DNA from: Polytrichum commune
Lineage: Eukaryota > Streptophyta > Polytrichopsida > Polytrichales > Polytrichaceae
Direction: 5' to 3'
Length of the DNA stretch: 64,000 nucleotides
Assembly: GCA_950295325.1 (NCBI GenBank)
Contig: OX485806.1
Location: 18,724,001 to 18,788,000, forward strand
Shown here: in pieces, positions 25,532-38,900 of the stretch
Position numbering within the stretch: the stretch's first letter is position 1
Layout of the letters: each line of letters starts with the position of its first letter
The notes under the pieces: generated by a model
Told to the model about the DNA's origin: nothing
The model's input: only the letters and a program-made list of their open reading frames with translations
Database searches by the model: none
Made by a program: the position numbers and the translations under genes

Positions 25532-25750
25532 GATCGGGGAGATTTTTGGGCATAATCGGTTGAGATCCTGATGTTTTGCAAGTCCAACCGGTTACATGTT
25601 GACATCCTCTGGTTTTCATTTATTAAATTAGGGAATACTCTATAAATTCCTCTAAAATGATCGGTAATTTTCCTGCAGTCCTGAACTTCAACCGGTTATT
25701 TCTCAAACTCAATTGGTTCATCTGTAACTAACTGTTGGTTCTCCCTGATC
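25532..25750 (+). mobile_element. Short MITE-like repeat, GATCGGGGAGA family, copy 2
   Basis: A 219 bp copy with ends GATCGGGGAGA and inverted GATCAGGGAGA (10 of 11 match). Shares TAAATTCCTCTAAAATGATC and CAACCGGTTATTTCTCAAAC with the copy at 8699. Confidence 0.8.
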
Positions 25751-26170
25751 ATTGCCTCGGAGCATTCAACATTGAGTGAGGGATGTTTGACTTCTGTGTG
25801 AACAGACAAACTTAAGTATTGGGTTGGTTTGGTTCAATAGAAATGCATGCACGGAAGCCAACTTCAAATATACTCAATGTTTGCCTAAGGTACGTGCAGT
25901 AACTCACAAAAATGAGTCATAGAAATAAAGCATTTCAGTTCACAGTCCAATGTCGTTCATTTTCACATATTTATCACTAGTATCATTTTCAATAATTTAT
26001 GGAGTGTATGTGTCAACTTTTTACAATGTTGATGGTGAAGGGCACTAGATGGTATACAAAGAACACACCAATACATGATAAAATGATTGTCATTTGCAAA
26101 GAAGGTTTTTATAATATATGAATCTATATGCATAGACAAGACCATAATTGAGTCTTTTGGATAGTGAAGT

Positions 26171-26260
26171 TTAATATCATCCCAAGAACTTTAAATCGAA
26201 ATCCATTTACTCCCCAAATCATATGTGCTTTTCGATTTAAAGTTCTTGGGATGATATTAT
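26171..26260. mobile_element. Mini hairpin with perfect 29-bp arms
   Basis: AATATCATCCCAAGAAC... at 26173-26201 is exactly complementary to 26230-26258, with a 28-nt loop. TA flanks both sides. It could be a Stowaway/mariner-like remnant or a small-RNA precursor. Confidence 0.75.
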
Positions 26261-26444
26261 ACATCACATACTACAAGTTTTTTTTGCCTCATCGTCAAAC
26301 TATGGACCTTGAACTGAAATGATATGACTCAATTTTGTGAGTCATTGTATGTGGTCCTAATTTGGACTCTTTAATTGAATTGGGAATTGTTTCATCCAGA
26401 TGGCATTTGTAAAACACACATATTGTCATTTCAAGTTTCAAGAA

Positions 26445-26715
26445 ATGGAGTCGAGATGCCGAAGTTATACTCAAGAGGTCAAAGTGAAGATTGCTCTTTC
26501 TCTTTGCTCCTAGTTTGCGTGTGAACTATTAAACTAAAATGATACCTATATTTTGAGCACATGGTCCAATATCATCTTAACACATGGCTTATTGTTGTTT
26601 GCTTGTTAACTACAAGCCTTGTCGCATACCACTCTTAAATAGGCAACTGATTGTGAAGAGTGATCGTATGAGACACACAGACCTCAGCTAGAAGATGAAG
26701 TGATTAGTGTGCCAT
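26445..26715 (-). repeat. R1 dispersed repeat, inverted
   Basis: Reverse strand reads GAGTGGTATGCGACAAGGC, GATATTGGACCATGTGCTC and AATCTTCACTTTGACCTC, as in 1376-1760. Confidence 0.75.
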
Positions 26716-27948
26716 TACAGATTTGTTATATATTACTATAGATTACTACAGAAGTAGGTAAATTTTTGTCAGAGGCATAAGAACCTTGACAAATAGAGCG
26801 TGACAAGTGGCAAAGGTGGGCTAAAGGTTAACAAATCATATGAATGACATATTGCTACATGCAATGATTAGAAATAGGTGACTGGGATCCAATGACAAAT
26901 TGAGGCGTTGCAATCTTTGTGTCTCCAGTGCATCAGAGCAAATAAGTCCAAAGCCCTGTTTCTCATCATTTTGTTCCCTGATTCCATATGCCCTGCAATC
27001 ATTCATTGTTCGTGCAAGTCTTTTATTGAGCTATTGCATGATGTGAACCGCTCAACTGCCACAAGGCCTCTATAAGTTACTTCGAGGGTTTCTCATTCAA
27101 CAATTGGTCATAAAGGAACAGTAGCTTGCAACTCTGAAATTCAGGCAGTCAGTCACCTACTGTTGGTGAAAGTTGCTAGTAATTAACATCATGCATCATG
27201 TATTCAGCCTATCCCTGTTCATAATATAGTCCACAACATGCTTGGTATAGGTTGACCTGGGGACCTACTCTTTGTCAGCAATAAAGTATCACATACAGTC
27301 CTTCAGAATGGTTAGAACAAGGTGCGTTTCACACTCCACAAAACAACCCTTAATGCATGCAATGGGCTGATCAACCTAAACTCCCAAAGAGAACTTTTAC
27401 ATAACTCTATGCTATTGATTTTTCTCTTACACGCCAAATAACCATTCATGGTAGAGATGCCGATTGAAACGGTTTGCAAATGATATGCAGCTGCAAAACT
27501 GCTTCAAACTGGTGAAGTTGCTAGTACTTCAGGTTGTACACATGACCAATATTCTTTGCTCCACTCTATTGAATTGGCCCTTGTACAACTTGAACAAGGA
27601 TATGCCAGTTGACAATAGTTTGCAGCTTACTGTGGCAAACAAGCTTGCCTATACCTTCTTGGGTGTGCACCCATTTATTTTACCCCATATTTCTTTCTGG
27701 AACGCCTACATCTATATAAAGCAACAAGTGCCAGAAGATAGACCATAACATGCCAGTAAGTACTTTTAAAATTGTTCAGCAGCTAGAGTTGCACACAATA
27801 CTTTTCAAAATCCAAATTGAACACTGGATTACACAGGTAAACCAGCATCTTTTGTGTCTATTATACTTCCGACTCTTGAGTGCCCTCGTCGGTACTGGAG
27901 AGCAGTGGAGGCCAAACCTACAAGATCGTTACAAGGGTTTTTTACCAC

Positions 27949-30818
27949 CTACGAATCATCATCAGAATCCTTTCCATCTCCTTGTTCATGTCGCAAAAAC
28001 ATTCTCTCGATATAATCTCTTTGAACTCTCTCCTTCACTGCAGCGCTGTCTTGTTCCCCAGGACCAGCAAATACAGGCCCAATCTGACTCAATACCAGTG
28101 CCACATCTGCATCAGCCAGGTGAGTGTGGTATGTCAGGGAGAATTCTCATATTTATGCTTATCACATTACTTAGGCTCCCTTGATACTAGAGCTCGAGTT
28201 GAGAACTTGAACTCATGATTTCAGGAGTTTGATAATTAGAGTAGACAAACTTTCACCCAAAGCTCAAACTATTAAGACCTTCACCAATCTACAAGCTCTC
28301 AATAGTTTGAGCAAGTGTAAAGTAGCTATGCTCAAAGTCAGATATCAAGAGCGGAAAGATACTAAACAAAAAAGGCATTCCATAAAATGACTTGAGAGCT
28401 TGTCGTAATCGCTCCACATGGGATCCATCAACGCACCATCTAAGTGTTGCAAGCCTGCTAAGAATTTCAAGCTCTCCAGTTGAGAGCTCATGTGTAAAGT
28501 GGATTTGAGTGAACAAGCATGCATAAGAGGCTCCATGCCAATGAGAAGGCATGTTTCTTCAAGCTCTCAACTCGAGCTCTAGTGTACAGGGGGTCTCAAA
28601 AACAACAAATACAACTATGCAGCTATGACTTTTGGCCACTAACCTTCGGGTGTGCACCTTGACCCTCCAAATGTGTGCAGGCCCACCAATGTTGCCTTCA
28701 CATTGGTATTATTATACACTAATACAGTTGGAAGGTTAATATCTGGGTAGTTCTTTATGCATTCTGTTGATACAATCTTCACAAACTTAGTACTTGGATA
28801 TTTTGCTGCTAGCTCATTGAGGTGCTGCCCGAGCAGGTCACACACAGCTAACCTGCCAACGCAACAAAAGAAATCAGTAAACTTTAGTTAAGAGGAAAAT
28901 GTCAGACTTAGTATATCCCATGACACACTGATGCACTTCACCTCTCACACAATAGAAGGCAATTGCTATCACTTCACAGGCAACGACCAATTCTCAAGAA
29001 CTTTCTTAGTTTATGAGAAGCACACTTTTAATGGACGTTTAAAACAGGGTAATTGTGGATGTGGTTGTGGTATTACTTTCTTTGGTTCATAGTAATTGAC
29101 AACCACAACCACCCTCTACCCCATCAACCCTGCTACTCCACATGGTTAACCGCCCTTAGGGTGGTTGTTCATGCTCATGTGGCACCACTAGAGAGTGTCA
29201 AGGCCAAGGTCCAGGGTGAAAATTGAGAAGGCAACCACTTTAACACTACAATCTAAGGCCAACAAGGATTATAATCACTTTAATTTCTATAATCTCGGGT
29301 CCAAGACATTCCCAATAATATATTGTGATTTGGAAGATCGACATAACCACAACCACAAGCATGCACACTACAAGTGCAGATGAAAAGAACCGTACTTGTG
29401 GTATATTTTGGTGGTTAAGCACAACTACAACCACAACCACAACCATAACCACAACCACCTTTGTGATACAAACTGCCCTTCAGAGTGCACATGCCAGAGT
29501 GAAAGGTGGTGTGAAGTAGAAAATCTAACCCATCTTTGTAAAGATGGACGATGACCCAAACATCTGGCGGTGCCTGTGAAACCTCCCGCACAAAATCAGA
29601 ACCTGAAATTGGCTGCACAGACCCGAAACGGGCTCTCCTGGACACATTTGTCAGCTCGGCCAGCCTCTTTTTTCTGCCAACATCACAAACCTCCATCTCC
29701 ATCAAGAAATGCAACATTTACTCTATTCCAATGGATGCCAACAAGTCTACACTGTAAGTCTCATTCACATTTCAAAAAGAAGAACTCATCAATATTTTCG
29801 TTGAAAACTAAAACAATTCCACCTCAAAAGGAAGAAGGGAGCTGACAGCTTAAATCTAGGAGGAAAAACCTCAAAGCTTGTAGGAGAGACAAGACCTTCA
29901 GATTTCAGAAGAATAGACTTCTTGCTTGAGTTTTTTTTTTTTTTTTTTTGATTAATGTTCATATTGCATAAATTGCAGGAGAAAACTTAAGCTTCTGCAA
30001 GCCTTAGGGTTTCATTTAAAAGGTCTTCTTACTGATTAGTTTTTATATATGATACATGTACACATTGTGTTAACTTGTATTTGAAAAAAACCTGCAGGTT
30101 TATAAATGATAAATGTAGACATTGTGAGAAGAGAATTTGCATGAGAATTCGAAAAAATGGATCATACCGGTTGCACACAGAATCCAGCGGTATTGGAGAG
30201 AATCCAGCGGTATTGGAGTGAATTGAGAGAATCTGTAGGTGTGCATTGAACCTCAAAGCTTATTATAGGAGGAACTTTATTGGTGTTCTATGAATGATTC
30301 ATGTGCACATTGTGTGAGTTCCATGGGAAAACCTAAGCTCCTCTGCAAGACCTTAGGGTTAAGAAAAACTGCGGGTTTATAAATGATGGTAGATGTGCAC
30401 ACTGTGAGAATAGAAATGCATGTGACTTCAGAAGAATGGTACATGCCGGTCACACACAGAGCCCAGCGATATTGGTAAAAAGGAGGAGATCAAAAGTGAG
30501 AGAACCTGTAGTTTTTGCATTCATTACACACAAGGAATTAGGGTTACTCCATTTTCAAAGTGTTACGTACCGGTACTCCTCAAGAAACCGATCATCGTCT
30601 AAGGAAGGATCGTCGGCCAAATCCTCGAGCTCGTCGACTGACTTCTCTTCCAGCCACGCTCGATCCTGGGGGCCACTTTTGTGGTCGGATTCCGGGGTCC
30701 ACCCCGGCGTTGGCTTCGGAGGCGGCTTCTCGGGCAGGTTACCAAGCTTGCGCTGCAGATCGTCCCACTGCGTGCTTGTCCCCTCCACATCCTTGTAAAT
30801 GTAATGATAATCCCCCAT
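27949..30818 (-). CDS. Phosducin-like protein 2/3 (thioredoxin-fold cochaperone)
   Basis: Four exons: 30818-30571, 29673-29530, 28852-28644 and 28106-27949. Phases 2, 2 and 1 all join cleanly to give 252 aa. The N-terminus MGDYHYIYKDVEGTSTQWDD, the acidic DDPSLDDDRFLEEYRKKRLA, the block RFGSVQPISGSDFVREVSQA and the thioredoxin-fold core VWVIVHLYKDG / KYPSTKFVKIVSTECIKNYP / LPTVLVYNN match the phosducin-like 2/3 family (Arabidopsis AT5G14240 type). The tail VQRDYIERMF plus an acidic end is also typical. In animals and yeast, family members work in the cytosol with the CCT chaperonin on actin and tubulin folding. The same role here is inference. Intron 1 holds a two-unit tandem repeat, intron 2 GTGGTTGT-rich DNA and intron 3 a MITE. 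No upstream ATG is needed: this ATG fits the family start. Confidence 0.93.
28174..28597. mobile_element. MITE in phosducin-like intron 3
   Basis: The left end GGCTCCCTTGATACTAGAGC and right inverted GAGACCCCCTGTACACTAGAGC both continue into CTCGAGTTGAGA(A/G)CTTGAA, a TIR of about 35 bp. It occupies most of intron 28107-28643. Target duplication unclear. Confidence 0.72.
29985..30540. repeat. Two-unit tandem repeat in phosducin-like intron 1
   Basis: Units near 29985-30300 and 30325-30540 share CTGCAAGACCTTAGGGTT, GGTTTATAAATGAT, GTAGATGTGCACACTGTGAG, CCGGTCACACACAGAGCCCA. A smaller direct repeat (GAGAATCCAGCGGTATTG) sits inside unit 1. Confidence 0.85.
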
Positions 30819-30849
30819 CCTCGCACAATCCTGAACCCTTTGCTCCCCT

Positions 30850-31740
30850 TCCTCCCCTGCTTCACAACAACAAAAACAACAACAATAAATGTTCGTCGGT
30901 ATGTATGTTAGAGCCAAACCCTAATTCATCTCTCCTCTCCCTCTCCTCTGCTTTCACGACGTACATGAAGATTATTTGTCAGCTTTTATCGGTCGCTAGA
31001 TTATGTATGTCTGTGGCAACCTTATTGATTATGTTTCTTGTATTGATTGTACAAGTAGTGTTGATCCCCCAATCTCGGACAACCTACACCCTTGGGTCCT
31101 TCCTTCCTCCCCTGCTTCACAACAACAAAATGCTCGTCGATATGTATGTTTGAGCCAATCCCTAATTCATCTCTCCTCTCGTCCTAGCTTTCACGACAAT
31201 ACGTGAAGATTATATGTCAGCTTTCAAATCCCTGATCTCATAACCTGCTTGTCATTATGTTGCCAGATCCTTTTAAAACCCTGATTCTCCTCATTCCCAC
31301 ACTTCCCTACCTCCCTCGCCTTCACAACAGTAAAAAAAATCGGTCGCTAACTTATGTATGTTTGCGACAACCTTAATGATTATGTTGCTTATGTCTTATT
31401 GTACATATAGTGGTAATCCCCCGCCTTCGGACAACCTAAACCCTTTGATACCGTTCCTCCACTGATACACAACAATAACAACAACGAAATGTTCGACGGT
31501 ATGTATGTTTGAACCATCCCTAATTCATCTCTCCTCTCACTCCTCGGCTTTCACGACAATACATGAAGATTATCTGTATGCTTTCAAAACCTTGATCTCA
31601 AATCCCCATTTCCCTTCATTGACTGTGTTGCTGGATCCTCTTAAAACTCCGGTTCCCCTAATTCCACCGTTTACTGCCTTACCTCCGCTTCACAACAGTA
31701 AAAATATCAGTCACTAACTTATGTATGTTTCTGTCAACCT
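30850..31740. repeat. Higher-order tandem repeat upstream of the phosducin-like gene
   Basis: Three copies of a block with CTTCACAACAACAA, ATGTTCGTCGGTATGTATGTT and CTAATTCATCTCTCCTCTC (near 30858, 31108, 31468), plus repeats of TCGGTCGCTAACTTATGTATG-like sequence (near 30985, 31340, 31705). Periods about 250 and 360 bp. Confidence 0.85.
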
Positions 31741-31749
31741 CGATTCTTC

Positions 31750-32940
31750 GACTCTCTTCCCTACCTGACGACAAGCAAACGATTCTCTTTGTCCTCAGAA
31801 AACCCTAATTCCTCTATTCCGAATCCTGTGCTTACGGAGAACAACTCACCAAAAGTCGGGGAAATTTCAAGCACGCGACGCCTCTTTCTTTCTTCTGTAA
31901 GTTAGCCGACCTTACGAAAGATGATCAGAGCTCGCTCTGTTTGCTTCCGAAGTTTTCGCTGGGTTTAGCATGGCACTTAAACCAAAGTAGGACGTCCCTG
32001 GCCTTTTTGCATTTCCTGAGTTATTTAAACCTATTAAGTTCGTGGTCTCAGAATTGGTTGGAATTATCAATTTTTGGTAGGAGACTATTTTGTAAGGCAT
32101 CTCTCTTGCTTTTAAGTTAGATTACACAGGAATGTATCGTGTGCCAGACTGTAACTGCTGAATATTTGAACAGTTGCATTGCAACATCGTTCATTTCTAG
32201 TATGTTTGTCTGTCCTTTTTGCAAATCTGTCATATTGCATTCAAAACCGTACACCTAAGGTCACACAATCTCGGTTGAATCATGTACTCTAAGAACTCAA
32301 ATTCACCTGTGTTTGGGAGACATCCAAGTGCCAATTTCCATAAATGAAGTACGTGAAATTTTGAAAGCTTCATGGAGATCCACACACCATTGGCTACAAC
32401 AAAGTTGCTAATTTAGGAGAGGTGCTCCAAAGGCAACAACAAGTGTTTGAAATACATGTGATGAAAACCGGTTTCATGAAGGTTTACAACAACTCAAAGA
32501 CCTGATGACTAGCAGCGAAGAAATACACATTCAAGCTACAAACCATTACTCAGTTCTTTCGCTAGGCTTCTTGATATTGTTTTCAATATTACACTGAACC
32601 TGAAAATTCTATTGTGTGAACAAATGGGACCCAAAGCCTTGTTGCACATTTACATATGAATAAATCACTACCAGATGAGCTGGCTGCCCTCCTAGAAGTA
32701 AATCTGTGCAATAATTGCACTTCTCGGTTGTGACCGCAATTAGAAGCAGTCCGTTGATGCAGTAACTTAAGGGAAATATATACCTCCACGACTTTCTGGA
32801 TTTGATTAGTATTTTGAACTGGTAGAAAATCCAAAATCATGTTTCTTGGTAGCTGGTGCAAAAGTGACATTTTGGTACATTCAAGTGTCCATTGCTGCAC
32901 TGCCTAAGACGACCTTGAAGGGGGAAAAAATCAGGTCCAC
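31750..32940. other. Intergenic region, phosducin-like to EREX-like gene
   Basis: Unique-looking DNA with no exon that I can support. 32590-32900 may be 3' UTR of the EREX-like gene. Confidence 0.5.
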
Positions 32941-32949
32941 AGTAGAGAG

Positions 32950-35900
32950 TTAAAGTATGTGGTCCAGTAAACTCTTTTGTGAAATCCCTGCTTCTTCAGC
33001 ATGTCTAGAGTTTTTATCTCGCTGTTGTCCAGACATTAATGCACCACGTGTAAGTGAATTCATTTTCTTCCTAAGTTGAGCTTGCTCGATAAATGCATCA
33101 ATGAGCATTTTTCGCATCACAGCTTCACTTCCTCCCTTGTGAGCGGCTGTCATGTTCTTATTGTGAGGGTTGTTGCCTCCAGAATCACCATTACTCCGTT
33201 GTTGTTGTTCAAGTGATGACCAGTCTGCTGATGACTGCACCTTTTGAAATTCTTCATCCTCCTGTGCTAGCAACTGGGCCTGCAATACAGAAGACCCCAC
33301 AAAGTTTCTTGTTTGAGTGGTTACTTACTCTGAGAAGAAGTGCCAAGCTGAACCAAACTACTAAGGTGAAAGTGCATCCATGTAAACACAGAAGAGTTTC
33401 ACAGATAGGCACAGTATTCACATCTGAAAATTTATTCTACTGTGTGCATAAAGATCCTTTAACTCAATGGTACATTTTGCTGGGGGTCGGTCCCTTACGA
33501 TTTTCAGTAGTTGCTTTGCAAACAATATCAATAATTCCTTTCCACTTGCGGTGCATGCTCGGAGGTAAGTGGTTGAATTTGAATGAAGAGCAACCTGTTT
33601 CAGTTCATCGAGGACCAAACTCATCTATAGCACCTCTTGAGGGATGCCAAGATGAGTTTGACCCTCACTGTAATGATGAAGAATGTTGTTCATTCAGCTT
33701 TACACTACCAAATATGGAAGGTGTTGTATACCCAAATCCCAACCAAATGTCCCATTGAGTTAGAGGATAACTCTATTGGCACACAGAGATTAGACCCCAG
33801 AATGACTCATCTTATCCCATCACCAATTCTTTGTTGGTGTTGCTTCACATTGGCAATGGCGATAAGTTAGTAGTGTCTTTAGTTGGACATTGGCAGTATG
33901 ATGATGGCATGATAACTTTAGGGCTACCAAAACAGGAGCCAAATAATTAACCATTGGTAATTACCTCCGCAAGGAGAAGCCCAATACGACTGTCTGAAGT
34001 AGAAATAAAATCACATGCATCAGTTGTTCTTGCAGAGCCATCCTTGTCCTCTTCTCTTGCCAGAACATCCAGACTGCACTCTTGTAAGCGCTGCCGCAAC
34101 ATCGCAATCTCATGCAAAAATTTCGCTCGAAACACATTTGCCGTCTCTTGCTTTTGCTTCTCTTCTTGCAACCTGACCTGAAGATTTGCCATATTTGTAT
34201 CCCATACACACAAATGACTTAGGAATTAGAATTTCACTTCCTGCTGCTGTTAAACTCCTACAAAGACCCTGTGCAACTTTCAAAAACAGAACCCAGGCAA
34301 ACAAACATACTTTCTGAAGGAACTAAGGAAATTATTTACATCTGAGAAGTGTTGCGCAATTCTCACCTCCATGGCTACCTTAGCCTGCATTGCCTGCTTC
34401 GCCTCTTGCTTGACTTCCATCTGCGAAGCTCGAAGAGATTTTATTTCTTTAGCTAACACCTGCACCCACTAACAAGTTCAGGTTTCTGTACACCAAGCAA
34501 AAAATCCGCTCCATGTACTTTGGTTTACTTTAATAACTATTTACACAGCATTTAAATTATCCTCTCTACCTTCTTGTCCGCTCGTGCTTGGGCATCCACA
34601 GCATCTCGCTCTTGTTGTAGAGAGTGTAGCTGCTGATGAACATCCACCAATTGTTTCTCAACCTCTTCACATCTGGAAACTGCCTTCTGAAGACTCTCCT
34701 CTAATTTACTTTTAGCATCCTGCAGGATTTGCAAGAAGGTTATTAGTATCAGATGGCACAAACATAACCATGTGTGTGTTTACCATTTTCACTTTGATTA
34801 CTCTGTCGATTTTGAGACATAGGTGCGCTTGATGCACTCTGCTGTTTAGCACCATCCTTAGGCCTTCTCACTGGGACCCTCAATAGGAAAATTGGATTGA
34901 CAGTTTCATCAATGTGATAAACTTTCAACAATGTTCACTTTTGCCTTGTTCACATGCCACTCAGAATCACAAACAATTACCTACATAATTTGTATCAACT
35001 GACACCTTTACAGACTTTAAAAGTTATAAGAGGTGCTAAAATGAGTTTGGCCTTTAATGAACCAAAATAGGTTGCTCTTCATTCAAATTCAACACTACCT
35101 CAAAGAATGCACCACAAGTCAGAAGAAATTGTTAGTATTGTACGCAAAGCAAAAAGTCCTGTTGAGTTATAGCATAACTCTGTTCTCAATAACAGCTATA
35201 AAATCCACACAAAACAGGGATTTATACCAGTTCAGACTGAGCAGTCTCTTCAGCAGACTGTAGTGCTACTCGAGATTCTTCAAGCTCCCATTGCAAGGAG
35301 GTCACTCGCTCCCGTTCCAACAGTACAGCTCGCTGCAATACATCCCGACTCTTCCGCCGCATTCCATCTAACTCACCCTCTAAGTCCCTCACCTTCAAAA
35401 TGCATAGACAGACCACTAACTCATCAGAACTTCAATTTCATATAGCACAGTTATTAGATTGATGAGTTAGAGGTTTTAGTTTACAGGTGACAGTAGGTGA
35501 ATATGAGTGGATGTTTACTTTTCAGAAAAAATGAGCTGTGGAGACACAAGGTGTGATTCCACCAAACTATTCAAGTTATTGTACTTCTGGTTCGGGCCCA
35601 CTTTCAACAACACCTACAAATTTTGTTAGTTTATACAAACAACTACTGCTTGTGCTTGAAGAGCAGATTGAACCTCAATGATTTTCCCTCCAATTGGTGC
35701 AATCTGTGGAGTGAAGACAAAATTTATGGATTATAGTGGAAAGTTTATCGAAAAGTAATTGCCTCCTATAAAACCTCTCACATGCTTTGGCCTTAATTCT
35801 CAGGCTCCCAGTGCCAGAGTAAGTACAAATAAATAGAACCAAAAAAAGTAAACTACAACCATTGCAACTACTTGTATCATAGTAATTGGGCAAGGTAGAC

Positions 35901-38900
35901 TAGTTTGTGGTTGTTCTTGTCATCAAAGCACCTTATCCCTCCTTATCCCTTTGAAATAGAACCAAAGACAGTAAACTACAACCATCAACCACCTGATGGT
36001 GGTTGTATGTAAACGCAACTACAGAATGCCCATTGCAACATCTACACACCCATGAGAGGTTCCCTAAGGCAACAATCACCTTTGTGGTGAGAAACTCCTT
36101 TACAGCAGTTTCTTGGTTCAGACGAGCTAGCAGATCTTCCATATCCGTTTTCACAACTGCCAGTCGCCTCTGCAAAACCATCATCACTCGCCTCACCTTG
36201 CTTCGTTGGTCAACCGGCAAAATCAACCCTACCCCTTTCAAGTATTCTGATTCTGCTCCTGATACACTGCCACCTTCTCCATTACTGCGATCGGTAGCAG
36301 AATACCCCCAAAACGAAGTCTCTAGAGGCGCATCCACTGAGACACCTCTGGACAACTCACTTCCTGGAGCAGAACTCATCTCACTCACAATGCTTTCCTG
36401 TGACGGCCTGCGTCTGTGGCGAGGTATCATTCTGCCCAAACCCGCACTCAACACATGTCTCGAGCTCGACTCTTCCAAGTTTTCGCCTGCCAAACCACTC
36501 TGATTTTCTGCCCCTGCACTTTGTTCCTGCTCGACTTGAACTTCCTTCTGTGGAACTTGCTGCACAATGAGCACAACAAGCACAGTAAGCATAGTGGTCA
36601 GACTAAGCCATTTTGCCAGCGTGTCTATTCTAGATTGGCTACAAGGAGACATATTATCGCCCATGATGGATGACCCACTACGTTTGGACACATGCTGCCT
36701 TGCCATCGGCTGTAGTAGGTACCCATTACCTACCTCACCAGTACCACAGATTGATAGTTGGGTGCCTAATACAGCCTGTGGTATGGCTCCTGACATCCAT
36801 TACCTAGTTCATAAATCTCAAGCTTGTCTCTCCTATTTGAATCGTTTTGACCTGAACCTTGCTACCAACCCAAAATTAGCAGGGTGCCTACCAGTGTTGG
36901 ACTGGTAACACCTTCTCTTGTTACCATTTGGGTACGTTTCATGAGTTTTTTGCATTACTTTTTATGCCAGTAGGGTACAGGTATTTGAGGATTTTTGTTT
37001 TTGATACCATTCAAGTATATGTACCATGCAAGAGCCTTCACACCTAGGTATCAATGTGGTATTAGGATGGATTGACCTAAATAACAACTCGGGTATACAA
37101 AGATCCTCTCACCTTGTGATAAACACCAAGCATCAATGCTTAACTGGTATTACAATTTTAATGATGATCGGTTTAGGTTCTTTGACATCATTACATATAT
37201 ATATGTATTATTATTATTATTATTATGTACAGATACCCTACCCCAGTTCAACATTGGTGCCTACTGACCTACAATCATTCCATATATCAGTGGTGAGATG
37301 TGATTCTAGAAGAAACCCAAGTAAGGTGGATCATCAAAAGAATGTAACAAACCTCACTACTTGTGACACCATCATCCAAAATTTCAGCCTGTGGGCGTCG
37401 AGACTGCACACTGTCTTCTTCACTGTCATTTCTGGCTGTTTCTGGCAAGTGAGTACCATTCTGCTGCAGATTCTTGACACCATTTTCGGTTGCAGCATTG
37501 ATGGCTGACTGCTCTTCAATAGCCAATGCTTCCATTTCTATATCAAACCCCCCTTCGCTACCTTTACTTGGGGTGCCAACAACAGAATTGTCATATGTTG
37601 CATCACTTCCATAGTCTAGATTTGAGTATCCACTGTATGACACACTCGTGTGAAGGCCAGGAGGTTGGTGCACATGGCTCGGAAAGGCACCACTTGGCTG
37701 TGGCCGCTCTTCTGATACAGAAGTTACAGCTGCAAAATAGACAAGAAAAGAATCCCTTTGAATCATCAAGGGTTTCACACAACCAAAAGCTCAAAGCATC
37801 ATAAGAGTTGCACACCAATGATGAGCAGCATAAACCAGTTGATGTATGTATCTGCAAAACAATTCCAGCTAAAATCAAGAATGTGAACACACCAGATCGA
37901 ACAGCAGCCTCCAGTTCCAAGAATGCAGCCACTGGGACACTTCGAGAGATATCAATGTCAGAAAGCAACCTGCTCATCCAATCTTCAAGAGCATGCCTTC
38001 TCTGTGCAGAAACAACCACACATGTTGTTTAATCGCAAAGTTGTCATCCAGACAATTCAATTCCTCCTCCCTCCCAATTGTGAGGAGCTGCCAGAGACTT
38101 ATAGATCTACCTGCAACAAATACCCTCATGAATTCCTTCTTACATCATACCTCTTGCAGGAGGTACTGGCTTGAATTCATCCTCATCAAAGAGTTTTTCG
38201 GAGGCGCAGGTGGCAACCTCTTGTTTGGAAACAACTTCTTCACCTGTGTCAAACAAAGAACTCCCATTAAAGTCATGTGCAGCTCTCATTTGTCACCTTC
38301 ACTCTCTACAAGAACACACTCAAAAAAATATCTAGTAGCCAATGCACCTAAATCCACAAAGCATAAAACAAGCTGAATTGTTTTGGCTTACATTACAAAA
38401 CTTACCGCTGCAGAAAGCTTCAGGAAATCACTGAACCTCCGAAGGGTTGTCCGCAATGTACTGACTCCATCTGGGGATTGAACACCCACTTGCACTCTGA
38501 AAAACTACCTTGGCCAACAACACAAGAGTTCAGCGCAATTCACATAATGTTATCTAATACCATAACCAGGCCTGATTCAGTTTCTTAATTTTATCAGACA
38601 CCTATATTTGAGTGGTGGTTGGTAAGTGCAGATCAAAGAAAAGACATCACAAAGACATGGGGTGGAAGAGATTGGACTACATGCTCAATCTATAAACCAT
38701 CCTGGGCTCAATAGTCAACATAATTGGGGGCATCCAGGTGGCCTTCTTACGGCTCAATGTCAATGGACTTGTGATTATTCATAACAACTCGAGGATAGCT
38801 CCAAAACTTTAAGGGATTGATCCTGGCTTCCTTGGATACATTTGCAGATGCACATAAATTTCAACCTCACGTATCTGAGTAGTATTACATAGCAAGCAGA

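Larger units (their letters stand above)
24300..27900. other. Intergenic region, GT14 to phosducin-like gene
   Basis: Holds the octamer microsatellites, a GATCGGGG repeat, the perfect hairpin and an R1 copy. The frame at 24478-24951 includes a short MADPHSNSLHKPN start but has low complexity and no family match, so no gene is called. Confidence 0.55.

Noticed and set aside
29040-29465. GTGGTTGT / ACAACCAC repeats, taken first as a TIR element
   Set aside because: The motif recurs at 35850-36060 too, but the ends do not pair over a useful length, so it is treated as simple-sequence-like DNA.
33213-33758. 181-codon plus-strand frame
   Set aside because: Lies over EREX-like exon 12 antisense and the GAGTTATCC MITE.
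36003-36503. 166-codon plus-strand frame
   Set aside because: Antisense shadow of EREX-like exon 7.
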